Positions 46,822-56,970 of a DNA stretch of 64,000 nt are shown piece by piece; the stretch's first letter is position 1; each line of letters opens with the position of its first letter. The stretch comes from Pegoplata infirma (lineage: Eukaryota > Arthropoda > Insecta > Diptera > Anthomyiidae). A program made the position numbers and the translations under genes. Where the stretch lies: contig OY992539.1 of assembly GCA_963921195.1 (NCBI GenBank), positions 130,724,682 through 130,788,681 on the forward strand, read 5' to 3'. The notes beneath the pieces are model-generated. The model was not told where the DNA came from. It saw nothing but the letters and a program-made list of their open reading frames with translations, and searched no databases.

Positions 46822-47344
46822 GCGATGAAAGCGCCGCAGACAAAAATCCATGCATTTTCTTTAAATTATTCATAATTTATGTTACACACATAATATTTTT
46901 AACATTTATTACCTACTTATAGCTTTTTCAGACCATATGATCTAGAAAACGATATGTCACAAATATTAATAAGGATACGTAACAAAAAGTCTTAAAATTT
47001 GTTCTTTTTTTAAAAAGTTTTTCTGCATGGCCGGCTTTCGGTCAGGCTTAGGGATTACAAAGTCCATGCCTTAAACCCACCCTCTCCGCAAAATAAAACT
47101 TTTTTATGGTAATATGTGTTTTGGGAAAAACGTGTTTTCGGAAAATTTTTTTTATTTTTGGTTCATTTTTAATTCCTTTCTTGGTTTTTTTTCGTTAATT
47201 TTGGGCGAAATTTCGTAATTTTTTTTTTTTTTGGTAATTTGTCATATTTTTTGGTCGATTTTGCATTTGGGCGATTTTACATTTGGGTGATTTTGCATTT
47301 GGGCAATTTTTTATAAAATTTGTTGGCCGATTTTGCCTACAGCC
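46822..47344 (-). mobile_element. 'CTGTAGGC' element
   Basis: GCGATGAAAGCGCCGCAG at the left, the GC-rich GGCCGGCTTTCGGTCAGGC at 47031, CCACCCTCTCCGC at 47087 (as in 5411-5425 reversed), TTGGGCGATTTT repeats and the end GATTTTGCCTACAGCC at 47329-47344. This is the most complete copy and defines both ends. No coding frame. Confidence 0.65.
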
Positions 47345-47817
47345 ATTACAACTTCATGTTTGTGGTTACCTCAACTATTTATTTATACCTTCTAAATTCC
47401 TGTTATCATAGGAGTATTGCAGTTGTTATAACCACTACCGAACTAGCGGCAGATTGATTAGTTTCGACAACATTAAAAATTAGGCGAATAATTGCGGCTG
47501 TGAATACGGTTTTTGTGTTAGTTGCAGTTGATTTGCTGACCTATGTTGTTATGTCTTGTAATCACAGATTAACATAAAGTATTTTGATATTGGAAAATGT
47601 CTCTAGTTTCATTAGGCGTTTAAACCCAGTACATGGTGAACACTTGAATTTGATTAAACGATTATAAGGTGTTTTCACAATTCTTCAACATTTTTTTGAT
47701 ATAGAAAGAATATATCTACTCAATAAATTTGCCAATTTAATTTTGAGATGTCAACATATAAGGAGTGAAAGCATAAACATGTTAGGAGTAGGATCATACG
47801 AAGTATTTGATTAGAAA

Positions 47818-47886
47818 GCGCCTTATGAGTTAGTTAGGTAGCGTTCTATCATCTGAAACGTGGGGTCGTGGGTTCGATTCTTCACC
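47818..47886 (+). repeat. tRNA-derived SINE head (copy 1)
   Basis: GTGGGTTCGATTC at 47869-47881 is a B box; GAGTTAGTTAGGTAGCG upstream resembles a D arm/A box. Anticodon arm-like TTCTATCATCTGAAA lies between. The acceptor stem is not formed, so not a functional tRNA by reading. Confidence 0.6.
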
Positions 47887-47963
47887 AAAAACCCTCGGTC
47901 GATTTCGCTACAAGCCAGTTCTCGGTTAGGTTGTAATTATTAAAAAATGATTTGTAATAAAAA

Positions 47964-48217
47964 ACAAGTAAAAAAGCTAAATTCGGCCTCGCCGAATGTA
48001 TTGATAACCTCCACAATTTTAAAAAGATTACTGCAAAAAGCTTTATTTAAAAGGAAATTACTTTTGAAAAAAAAAATTTTTTTAAAAAAAATTTCCGAGA
48101 AAAAAAAATTGTTGTTAAAAAAGTAGTTCGCGATTTTTTTTTTTTTGTCAAAAAATCTGTTAGTACTTATTTAAATACCATTCGGTGTCCAATTATGTTC
48201 ACATATGTCAACCACCG
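47964..48217 (+). mobile_element. Mini-me family C 5' part (duplicate copy)
   Basis: ACAAGTAAAAAAGCTAAATT with CGGCC-TC-GCCG palindrome; runs to the CACCG target site at 48213-48217. Copy of 50968-51221; its own 3' part is not present here because the duplication ends before it. Confidence 0.7.
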
Positions 48218-49072
48218 CACTATGGCCGAAAACCCCTAAATCGCGGCAAAAACTATTTCCCGACAAGCTAGCCTCATCAAATTTGGTATGCAGGGTTCTC
48301 AAGTCGAAACATTCGATTTGAGAAAATATGGGCGGTCCACGCCCTCTTTTTCTTGTGGCCCGCGCATAAGGGGGATTTTCTAAAAAAAAATTAATGCTCA
48401 TAAAACTGTATTTAAATAAAATCTTCCTTTATAATTTGAAGTGTCTGACCGATAATTTGGTAGGCAAAAAAGAAAAACAGTTTTTAAGTGATAGTAATTT
48501 ATTAAAAATATTATTATTTTGAGAAAATTACGTTTTTTAATAATATATAAAAAAAAAAAAATTTTTGAGTATATAATTTTTTTGAGTGTAATTTTTTTTG
48601 TTTGAGAATAAAAAGTTTTTTTGAATGAAAGAAACGCTGCAAAATGTTTTTGTAGCTTTCCACTAAGCTTTAAAGCGTTTTTAGTGTGTTTTTCAATACG
48701 TGAATTTGCGAAAGAAAACCATCCAAAATTCACGGTTTTGCTAATAACTCATTCGTTCGCATACCATATTAATACACTCCGCATCATAACTATAGCCGCA
48801 TTGCATTTTTTGGTTTATTTAATGTTCAAGAAGTATTTTTATGAAACCTATAATGGTATATTACAGTGTTATAACAGTTCTCTTGTTTTTGTAAATTTGA
48901 GCCATCAGCTGTTTGAATTGAGAAAACGGCGACCTACAACTGTATTTCTCAGTGTTTCATAACTATAGCCGCATTTCAATAAAATCAGTTGAAATGAGTT
49001 CAAGTCAAAGTTTCGTGGCCAAATTAATTTTTTTTTTGGTAAAATTCGTTCTTCTATTAATTTTTAAATAAA

Positions 49073-49342
49073 ATGCCACATGGTAAATTTTTAAATGAAG
49101 TCGAAAAAGGCAAAATTTTAGCCTTTTTAGAAGGTGGTTTAAGTTATCGCGAAATTGGACGAAAAATTAAGCGATCTGACAAAGTTATCCGAAATTTTGT
49201 AAAAAATAAAAGTCTTGTTATGGTTCCAGACTCCTTTAAGACTCTACTTATTGTAGAATTGGACACATTCAAGCCGCATGCATTACTAATCTACGAAAGA
49301 GTTTTCAAAGAATTGCTAGCAGCGTTAATAATACAGCGTTGA
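49073..49342 (+). pseudogene. Truncated Tc1/mariner-type transposase N-terminus (copy 1)
   Basis: Identical to the frame at 52077-52346; see that entry for domains. This copy lies in the truncated duplicate of the element. Confidence 0.6.
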
Positions 49343-49502
49343 TCTCTCTCAGATAGCTTTTTTTCGACCCCCTGTTTTGTTCATCCCGTATCCACTTTTA
49401 TTTTTTACAAAATTTCGGATAACTTTGTCAGATCGCTTAATTTTTCGTCCAATTTCGCGATAACTTAATCCACTTTTTAAAAAGGCTAAAATTTTGACTT
49501 TT

Positions 49503-50036
49503 TATACCCTCCAACCACAGTATGGGGGTACACTCACTTTGTCATTCCGTGTGTAACGCATCGAAATATCGGTCTAGGACCCCATAAAGTATATATTTTA
49601 TTGATCAGTGATCGATTCTAAGACATTATAGCGATGTCCGTCCGTCCGTCTGTCCGTCTTTCCGTCTGTCCGTGTGTAGAGGACACGATACAGTCTAAAA
49701 TAACAGAGCTAGACTTCCGAAGTTTGGCACGAATATGTCTTATATTCCTAGGCAGGTTAAGTTCGGAAATGGGCAAAATCGGACCAAGGGGAAAAAAGTT
49801 CCCCCTTGAAGAACTAAACCAACCCAAGAAAAAACGCATTTTTTGCAGAGTTTTTTGTACTTTTGGTAAGCAAATGCAATATTCTTATCTCAGAAGAAGT
49901 TCAAAATCGCAAAGGGAAGGTGACCCCTAACGTCTCCCGACAACCCCCCCCCCCAAAAAAACGCCCCTGTTGTTTTTTTTTAATTTCGGAGGGTATAAAA
50001 GATTCGGCACAGCCGAATGTAACATTCTCACTTGTT
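49503..50036 (-). mobile_element. Mini-me family B element (copy 1)
   Basis: Identical to 52507-53040. Terminal hairpin at 49503-49530, (GTCY)n-type tract at 49635-49675, start ACAAGTGAGAATGTTACATT on the minus strand at 50036. Confidence 0.8.
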
Positions 50037-50821
50037 CGACTTTATTTAAAAATTTACCACGTGGCATTTTGTTTAAAAATTAATAGAGGAACGAATTTTA
50101 CCAAAAAAAAAAAATAATTTGGCCACGAAACTTTGACTTGAACTCATTTCAACTGATTTTATTGAAATGCGGCTATAGTTATGAAACACTGACAAATACA
50201 GTTATTGGTCGCCGATAACGTAATTTTTTTTTTTTTGGTAATTTGTCATATTTTTTGGTCGATTTTGCATTTGGGCGATTTTACATTTGGGTGATTTTGC
50301 ATTTGGGCAATTTTTTATAAAATTTGTTGGCCGATTTTGCCTACAGCCATTACAACTTCATGTTTGTGGTTACCTCAACTATTTATTTATACCTTCTAAA
50401 TTCCTGTTATCATAGGAGTATTGCAGTTGTTATAACCACTACCGAACTAGCGGCAGATTGATTAGTTTCGACAACATTAAAAATTAGGCGAATAATTGCG
50501 GCTGTGAATACGGTTTTTGTGTTAGTTGCAGTTGATTTGCTGACCTATGTTGTTATGTCTTGTAATCACAGATTAACATAAAGTATTTTGATATTGGAAA
50601 ATGTCTCTAGTTTCATTAGGCGTTTAAACCCAGTACATGGTGAACACTTGAATTTGATTAAACGATTATAAGGTGTTTTCACAATTCTTCAACATTTTTT
50701 TGATATAGAAAGAATATATCTACTCAATAAATTTGCCAATTTAATTTTGAGATGTCAACATATAAGGAGTGAAAGCATAAACATGTTAGGAGTAGGATCA
50801 TACGAAGTATTTGATTAGAAA

Positions 50822-50890
50822 GCGCCTTATGAGTTAGTTAGGTAGCGTTCTATCATCTGAAACGTGGGGTCGTGGGTTCGATTCTTCACC
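50822..50890 (+). repeat. tRNA-derived SINE head (copy 2)
   Basis: Identical to 47818-47886. Confidence 0.6.
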
Positions 50891-50967
50891 AAAAACCCTC
50901 GGTCGATTTCGCTACAAGCCAGTTCTCGGTTAGGTTGTAATTATTAAAAAATGATTTGTAATAAAAA

Positions 50968-51221
50968 ACAAGTAAAAAAGCTAAATTCGGCCTCGCCGAA
51001 TGTATTGATAACCTCCACAATTTTAAAAAGATTACTGCAAAAAGCTTTATTTAAAAGGAAATTACTTTTGAAAAAAAAAATTTTTTTAAAAAAAATTTCC
51101 GAGAAAAAAAAATTGTTGTTAAAAAAGTAGTTCGCGATTTTTTTTTTTTTGTCAAAAAATCTGTTAGTACTTATTTAAATACCATTCGGTGTCCAATTAT
51201 GTTCACATATGTCAACCACCG
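50968..51221 (+). mobile_element. Mini-me family C, 5' part of a split copy
   Basis: Runs to the CACCG target duplication at 51217-51221. The 3' continuation is at 53830-54165 after the Transib-like element. The uninterrupted relative at 38889-39430 shows the same text across the join (…CATATG-CAACCA…GAATTAAAGCATTTTG). Confidence 0.75.
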
Positions 51222-52076
51222 CACTATGGCCGAAAACCCCTAAATCGCGGCAAAAACTATTTCCCGACAAGCTAGCCTCATCAAATTTGGTATGCAGGGT
51301 TCTCAAGTCGAAACATTCGATTTGAGAAAATATGGGCGGTCCACGCCCTCTTTTTCTTGTGGCCCGCGCATAAGGGGGATTTTCTAAAAAAAAATTAATG
51401 CTCATAAAACTGTATTTAAATAAAATCTTCCTTTATAATTTGAAGTGTCTGACCGATAATTTGGTAGGCAAAAAAGAAAAACAGTTTTTAAGTGATAGTA
51501 ATTTATTAAAAATATTATTATTTTGAGAAAATTACGTTTTTTAATAATATATAAAAAAAAAAAAATTTTTGAGTATATAATTTTTTTGAGTGTAATTTTT
51601 TTTGTTTGAGAATAAAAAGTTTTTTTGAATGAAAGAAACGCTGCAAAATGTTTTTGTAGCTTTCCACTAAGCTTTAAAGCGTTTTTAGTGTGTTTTTCAA
51701 TACGTGAATTTGCGAAAGAAAACCATCCAAAATTCACGGTTTTGCTAATAACTCATTCGTTCGCATACCATATTAATACACTCCGCATCATAACTATAGC
51801 CGCATTGCATTTTTTGGTTTATTTAATGTTCAAGAAGTATTTTTATGAAACCTATAATGGTATATTACAGTGTTATAACAGTTCTCTTGTTTTTGTAAAT
51901 TTGAGCCATCAGCTGTTTGAATTGAGAAAACGGCGACCTACAACTGTATTTCTCAGTGTTTCATAACTATAGCCGCATTTCAATAAAATCAGTTGAAATG
52001 AGTTCAAGTCAAAGTTTCGTGGCCAAATTAATTTTTTTTTTGGTAAAATTCGTTCTTCTATTAATTTTTAAATAAA

Positions 52077-52346
52077 ATGCCACATGGTAAATTTTTAAAT
52101 GAAGTCGAAAAAGGCAAAATTTTAGCCTTTTTAGAAGGTGGTTTAAGTTATCGCGAAATTGGACGAAAAATTAAGCGATCTGACAAAGTTATCCGAAATT
52201 TTGTAAAAAATAAAAGTCTTGTTATGGTTCCAGACTCCTTTAAGACTCTACTTATTGTAGAATTGGACACATTCAAGCCGCATGCATTACTAATCTACGA
52301 AAGAGTTTTCAAAGAATTGCTAGCAGCGTTAATAATACAGCGTTGA
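52077..52346 (+). pseudogene. Truncated Tc1/mariner-type transposase N-terminus
   Basis: The 89-codon frame starts ATGCCACATGG. Residues 1-47 look like the DNA-binding start of Tc1-family transposases: a helix (EVEKGKILAFLEGG, about 9-22) and then a helix-turn-helix (SYREIGRKIKRSDKVIRNFVKN, about 24-45). In such enzymes it binds the element's terminal repeats in the nucleus. After residue 47 the similarity to what I know of the family ends. The second HTH and the DDE catalytic domain are absent (family length about 340 residues). The complement of codons 8-47 recurs at 52406-52506, so the gene was folded back on itself. It cannot transpose DNA; it might at most bind ends. Confidence 0.65.
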
Positions 52347-52506
52347 TCTCTCTCAGATAGCTTTTTTTCGACCCCCTGTTTTGTTCATCCCGTATCCACT
52401 TTTATTTTTTACAAAATTTCGGATAACTTTGTCAGATCGCTTAATTTTTCGTCCAATTTCGCGATAACTTAATCCACTTTTTAAAAAGGCTAAAATTTTG
52501 ACTTTT

Positions 52507-53040
52507 TATACCCTCCAACCACAGTATGGGGGTACACTCACTTTGTCATTCCGTGTGTAACGCATCGAAATATCGGTCTAGGACCCCATAAAGTATATAT
52601 TTTATTGATCAGTGATCGATTCTAAGACATTATAGCGATGTCCGTCCGTCCGTCTGTCCGTCTTTCCGTCTGTCCGTGTGTAGAGGACACGATACAGTCT
52701 AAAATAACAGAGCTAGACTTCCGAAGTTTGGCACGAATATGTCTTATATTCCTAGGCAGGTTAAGTTCGGAAATGGGCAAAATCGGACCAAGGGGAAAAA
52801 AGTTCCCCCTTGAAGAACTAAACCAACCCAAGAAAAAACGCATTTTTTGCAGAGTTTTTTGTACTTTTGGTAAGCAAATGCAATATTCTTATCTCAGAAG
52901 AAGTTCAAAATCGCAAAGGGAAGGTGACCCCTAACGTCTCCCGACAACCCCCCCCCCCAAAAAAACGCCCCTGTTGTTTTTTTTTAATTTCGGAGGGTAT
53001 AAAAGATTCGGCACAGCCGAATGTAACATTCTCACTTGTT
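52507..53040 (-). mobile_element. Mini-me family B element nested in the Tc1-like right arm
   Basis: Minus-strand start ACAAGTGAGAATG at 53040 with the ATTCGGCTGTGCCGAAT palindrome; tract CCGTCCGTCTGTCCGTC near 52640; 3' hairpin at 52507-52535. The intact left arm of the host element gives the empty site (AAGTCGAAAAAGG-like), which shows no evident target duplication. A poly-C tract lies at 52949-52959. Confidence 0.8.
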
Positions 53041-53372
53041 CGACTTTATTTAAAAATTTACCACGTGGCATTTTGTTTAAAAATTAATAGAGGAACGAAT
53101 TTTACCAAAAAAAAAAAATAATTTGGCCACGAAACTTTGACTTGAACTCATTTCAACTGATTTTATTGAAATGCGGCTATAGTTATGAAACACTGACAAA
53201 TACAGTTATTGGTCGCCGATTTCTCAATTCAAACAGCTGATGGCTCAAATTTACAAAAACAAGAGAACTGTTATAACACTGTAATATACCATAATAGGTT
53301 TCATAAAAATACTTCTTGAACATTAAATAAACCGAAAAATGCAATGCGGCTATAGTTATGATGCGGAGTGTA

Positions 53373-53824
53373 TACAATAAAACCTGAGCTTTCTACGAAG
53401 ATTTACATGTATAAAAATGTTTTAACAGTTGTTAACATTTTAAGTTCACAAAAAATTACACCTAAAAAAACTCCAAAATATCTACGAAATAAAATTTTTC
53501 CAAATATGTTAAAAACTCGTAAAAATACTCACCTCGAGTATTAAAATTCATATTCACAACATTTTTTTTAACCAAAATATATTTAAAAAAAAAATATATG
53601 TATAGTAAATCTAAAATTTAGTTGCTTTAAAACTTGCAACACGTGTTATAAAAACTGTATACATTAGCAGCTGTTTACACATCGACAGTGTTGCCAACTT
53701 TCATAACTTTTTTAAATTTTTTCTTGCCAATATATTGGGAAATGAACACAATCAAAAAATTTTTAAAAATCTATACTTGAAAAATTGACTTTTTGCCGCC
53801 AAAATTGAAAATTCAGCCAAAGTG
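53373..53824. other. Right flank of the Transib-like element, no gene
   Basis: Includes ATTAGCAGCTGTTTACACATCG and CAGTGTTGCCAAC (53664-53697), a phrase that resembles text often found near fly genes. The remainder is A/T-rich and ends with the TTCAGCCAAAGTG terminus. Confidence 0.4.
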
Positions 53825-53829
53825 CACCG

Positions 53830-54165
53830 GTCGAATTAAAGCATTTTGTATTTTTAGGTTATGTTGAATGTACCTACATTTTCGAGGTGTCCTTACATTT
53901 TCTTTCATAACTTTTGAAACGCTGAACCGATATCGCTCAAATGCAACAATAAACTGCTCGGAAGGACTTCAAATAAATATGTTAAGTTTCAGTCAACTCC
54001 GTGTAATATTTTGGCGGTGATCACCATTTCCACAGACAGACAAACAGACGGACATCGCTAGAATGTCTAAAAATCTATCACAACTCCAAAAAGACGCCAT
54101 TTTCAACACAGGCTACTATGCATTAAGATGCGTAACACATGGAACGTTGTTGATCGGTATAAAAA
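53830..54165 (+). mobile_element. Mini-me family C, 3' part of the split copy
   Basis: GAATTAAAGCATTTTGTATT, GGTGTCCTTACATTTTC, ATATCGCTCAAATGCA and CAGACAGACAAACAGACGGACATCGCTAGAATG follow family C order (compare 39110-39345). The 3' region is decayed (GCGTAACACATGGAAC, GGTATAAAAA). Confidence 0.7.
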
Positions 54166-55160
54166 ATCTAATTTTAAGATATTTTTAGGATTTTTTTGTC
54201 AGTCCCAAAACGCATTGAAATAATTATCCATAAATTTGTTAAGTGCCTTTGAGGCGTTGAAAAAAATCTAAAAATTTCTTATATATGGTTTTGAATTGAG
54301 AAAAGTGTGAAAGAAAAATTTTAATTTTTCTAAAAATTTAGACATCCTGGTTTGTTTCTTACTAGTTTCATATTATCCAGTTATAATAATCTTCAGAAAA
54401 ACTTTTAATGTCAAATTTATTTAGTTAATAGTCAATAAAACTCTATATGTGAAAATTATTAACAGATTCTTGTTTGACCCCAAAACAAAAAAAATCCAAA
54501 CTTTGTTCGGAACTTTGCAAAGAACACTCTGTTGGAAGTAAAATATCCAAAAAAAATTTGGAACTGTTAAAAAATATTGTTCGCTGTTTTCGGCTGGTAC
54601 ACAGCGCGGTTAATTTTAAAAATTTCTTATTTTGACTTTTTGTAGTCCCGGCAAATTTAATTTTTACCATCTGTTTAAACTTGAGATTTATTATTACCAT
54701 AATACTTATTAAATTAAAATACCGCACAAAATGTATTATTTAAAAATATTTTATGATATTAAAATAAACAAATTAACTCAAAATACTTGTACAATCAAAT
54801 TAAAAGCAGCCCACACAATTTGAAATAAATAATTTTGCAACACTTGACAAATAAAATTTATGAAAATAAGAGGGAAAATATAGAAAATTAACAAAAAAAA
54901 AACAATGTAAATGGAATTGTACTGAAGTTGCTTAACGGAATTTTTGGATAAACTTATGATTTTACTTTTAAAGCATTTCTGTAAAAAAAAAAAATCAAAA
55001 CGGTTAAACTGAAAATTGTTTAAATCGAAAAATTCAGTAATGCACGTTTTCAAAATGTTGACTAAGACTGGATTACTCAATTCTCCGTTATAAAATAACT
55101 CTCCGTTAAATTTAACTTTTTCATAAAAATTTTGACATAAGGATCCGTTAAATCGGCAGT
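54166..55160. other. A/T-rich DNA, no gene recognised
   Basis: Two minus-strand frames, 94 codons (54443-54727) and 135 codons (54778-55185), are the longest here. The second is rich in F, N, I and K and its first codons overlap the MITE at 55163. Neither shows a domain I know. Treated as unproven. Confidence 0.35.
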
Positions 55161-55162
55161 TA

Positions 55163-55424
55163 CACACAAAAATTTTTTTTTCCATGAACGATTTTCATAG
55201 TATTTATGAACAAATTCATACAATTTATAAACTTTTTCATAATATTTATAAACTTTTTCATAGTATTTATGAATAAATCATAATATGTAAACTTTAAGAA
55301 TTTTTAACATTTTTCATAAATACTATGAAAAAGTTTATAAATATTATGAAAAAGTTAATAAATTGTATGAATTTGTTCATAAATACTATGAAAATCGTTC
55401 ATGGGAAAAAAATTTTTTTGTGTG
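55163..55424. mobile_element. 262-bp palindromic MITE, TA-flanked
   Basis: CACACAAAAATTTTTTTTTC at the left and its complement at the right; TA at 55161-55162 and 55425-55426. Arms of ~110 bp (CATGAACGATTTTCATAGTA, TTTATAAACTTTTTCATAAT) are close to perfect complements, with a short ~40-bp centre. No coding capacity. The insertion splits text like GGCAGTTA/TAGCAGCTAAC. Confidence 0.85.
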
Positions 55425-55474
55425 TAGCAGCTAACTTTTCATTGAATAATCCGCCCTAAATTTCTTTTTTTCTA

Positions 55475-56205
55475 ACAAGAGAACTAACACAACAGTTATA
55501 CACCGATTTGTATAAAATTTAAAATACATAAGGAAATCTATGGAAAATTCAACTGCCGAATCACCGATTTTGTTAATTTGCGTTTATTTGATAGAGCTTG
55601 ATAAATTATTAAAAACCATTTCTTTGGATCCATACTTTGGAAGATATGGACGTTTAAAAAACGCTTTTTTGGCAATATTGACTTTAAGGACAGTTTTTTT
55701 ACCATTTTTGTACTCGGTAACCGTAAGTCATTAACGAAGCTTTATCAAAAACCAAAAATAACCAAAATCGCCAGTTAAATTTCCCGTCGATTTTCTCATA
55801 TATGGATTTTCCATGGATTTTCTTATATACGATTTTTAAAGGAGGATGTCTCGGATTATAATTCGATGATTATCGGCCATATCGGGGATTCAGAGGTTAT
55901 AAAAAAATTAAGATTTTTTTGGATTGTTAAGCAATATCTTCTTAGGAAACTATACGATGTTTTTATATAAAAATAAATGAGAAATGAATGAAATACCTAT
56001 CTAAGGGCTTCGTTTACTTCGTATTCACAAAAAAATTTAACTTTTGTGAGGTTTATTCCTGTTATATCAAAAGTTACCGAAATTTTCTGGAAGGACCATA
56101 TTTCTTAATAAGCCAAGACACTTTAACCTAAAAGTCGTATCTTTTATATATTTTTTAAGTTTCAGTCAAATCGGTGTATAACGGTTGTTATAGTTCCCTT
56201 GTAAG
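55475..56205. mobile_element. Element with ACAAGAGAACT ends
   Basis: ACAAGAGAACTAACACAACAG TTATACACCGATTTG at the left is complemented by CAAATCGGTGTATAACGGTT and ATAGTTCCCTTGT at the right. The interior has a 64-codon frame (55540-55734) without a recognised domain. TA lies next to each end but offset by a base, so a Tc1-like origin is possible only. Confidence 0.55.
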
Positions 56206-56937
56206 TGGTTGTCTTTAATAAATAATGCTATAAAAATATTCAAAATAAATAGTTTTTTTTTTATGATAAAATCGATTAAAATAAATAAACATTTTACTTT
56301 TCCCATCATTTTATATTTTCGTTCCGTACAATGAATCCGGAACTTGCCAAAATAAAACAAAAAATATATATCAAAATCGTTTCAATTTTTCTTTAGAAAA
56401 AAATCACACCATCAAAAAACTCACAAAAAAATTTGTTTGTTGCCACCGTTACGAATAAACATTTCCTATGCATCATTTTACTACCCACACATTTATGAAA
56501 AAAAAATTTCAGATGATGCATGCAACAAAGCATGCATTTTTATATGCTATTTTGAACACCGAAATTAAACAATTTCGTAAAAATTTTAAATACAATGACC
56601 TTCTTCTTCTTAAAAATTATATAGAAACATTTTATGACAACATCGTTATTTTGTTTTCAAATTGAATAACAGAAAAAAAAAACAAAATAAAACCTTGTAT
56701 TGGTAATGCGTATAATATAGATTCACGCTGCATTATTATTAAAAATCATTGAGCCGAAAAATATATAACGTCATAGTTATTTCATATGCAATTTTGCAGC
56801 CACTATAGTAGTGGTGGACCACCGCAACCATGTCGGTGAAAATGAGCAAAATATTTTTAATTTTTTCTTTTTGTGTGGAAATAGTAAGATAGGGTTTTCA
56901 AAATATGGAGTTAATTTTTTTTTTAATATATGGTAAA
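56206..56937. other. A/T-rich DNA, no gene recognised
   Basis: Contains a 65-codon plus frame (56468-56665) with no known domain and a GC-richer phrase near 56808 (GTAGTGGTGGACCACCGCAACCATG). Nothing further supported. Confidence 0.35.
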
Positions 56938-56970
56938 TAAATGCTTTATCAATTTTACATACAACATTTT

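Larger units (their letters stand above)
47214..50216 (+). repeat. 3.0 kb tandem duplication, copy 1
   Basis: Identical by reading to 50219-53220, except one base in a T-run (14 versus 13 T). It starts at CGTAATTT inside the CTGTAGGC element and stops at GGTCGCCGAT inside the Tc1-like element. Two extra bases (AA) sit at the junction. Because copy 1 ends in mid-element, copy 2 retains the original right flank and copy 1 the original left flank. Confidence 0.95.
48218..50216 (+). mobile_element. Transib-like element, truncated duplicate copy
   Basis: Left end CACTATGGCCGAA present, right end lost at the duplication junction. Contents equal those of 51222-53220: a mini-me A-like fragment, the Tc1-like foldback from 48775 and a nested mini-me B. 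Confidence 0.7.
48775..50216 (+). mobile_element. Tc1-like foldback element, truncated duplicate copy
   Basis: Left end CACTCCGCATCATAAC after TA (48773-48774). The right end is missing: the text breaks at 50216, about 150 bp before the expected terminus. Confidence 0.75.
50219..53220 (+). repeat. 3.0 kb tandem duplication, copy 2
   Basis: Second copy of 47214-50216; from GGTCGCCGAT (53211-53220) onward it continues into the intact right side of the Tc1-like and Transib-like elements. Confidence 0.95.
51779..53370 (+). mobile_element. Tc1/mariner-like foldback element, TA-flanked
   Basis: CACTCCGCATCATAAC at the left, GTTATGATGCGGAGTG at the right, TA on both sides (51777-51778, 53371-53372). 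The arms are complementary for about 430 bp each and include the start of the transposase frame, so the element is a foldback made from the 5' portion of a Tc1-like transposon. Central unique part about 52216-52410. A mini-me B is inserted in the right arm (52507-53040). Without it the length is about 1.06 kb. Confidence 0.85.
51222..53824 (+). mobile_element. Transib-like element with exact 5-bp target duplication
   Basis: Ends CACTATGGCCGAA and TTCAGCCAAAGTG are inverted repeats (CACTWTGGCYGAA). CACCG flanks both sides (51217-51221, 53825-53829). Transib transposons are known for CACWATG-type ends and 5-bp GC-rich duplications, which fits. The 2603 bp include a mini-me A-like fragment (51480-51770) and a nested 1592-bp Tc1-like element, leaving about 1.0 kb. 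No Transib transposase frame is visible, so it is nonautonomous. Confidence 0.7.

Noticed and set aside
48398..48962. Overlapping 111- and 113-codon frames on opposite strands (also at 51402-51966)
   Set aside because: They span a mini-me A-like fragment and the Tc1-like terminal repeat; copies are duplicates of one locus, so their conservation is not evidence of selection.
54778..55185. 135-codon minus-strand frame, the longest in the window
   Set aside because: Biased to F, N, I and K as expected from A/T-rich DNA, starts inside the MITE at 55163, and no family is recognised. Kept as unproven rather than annotated as a gene.
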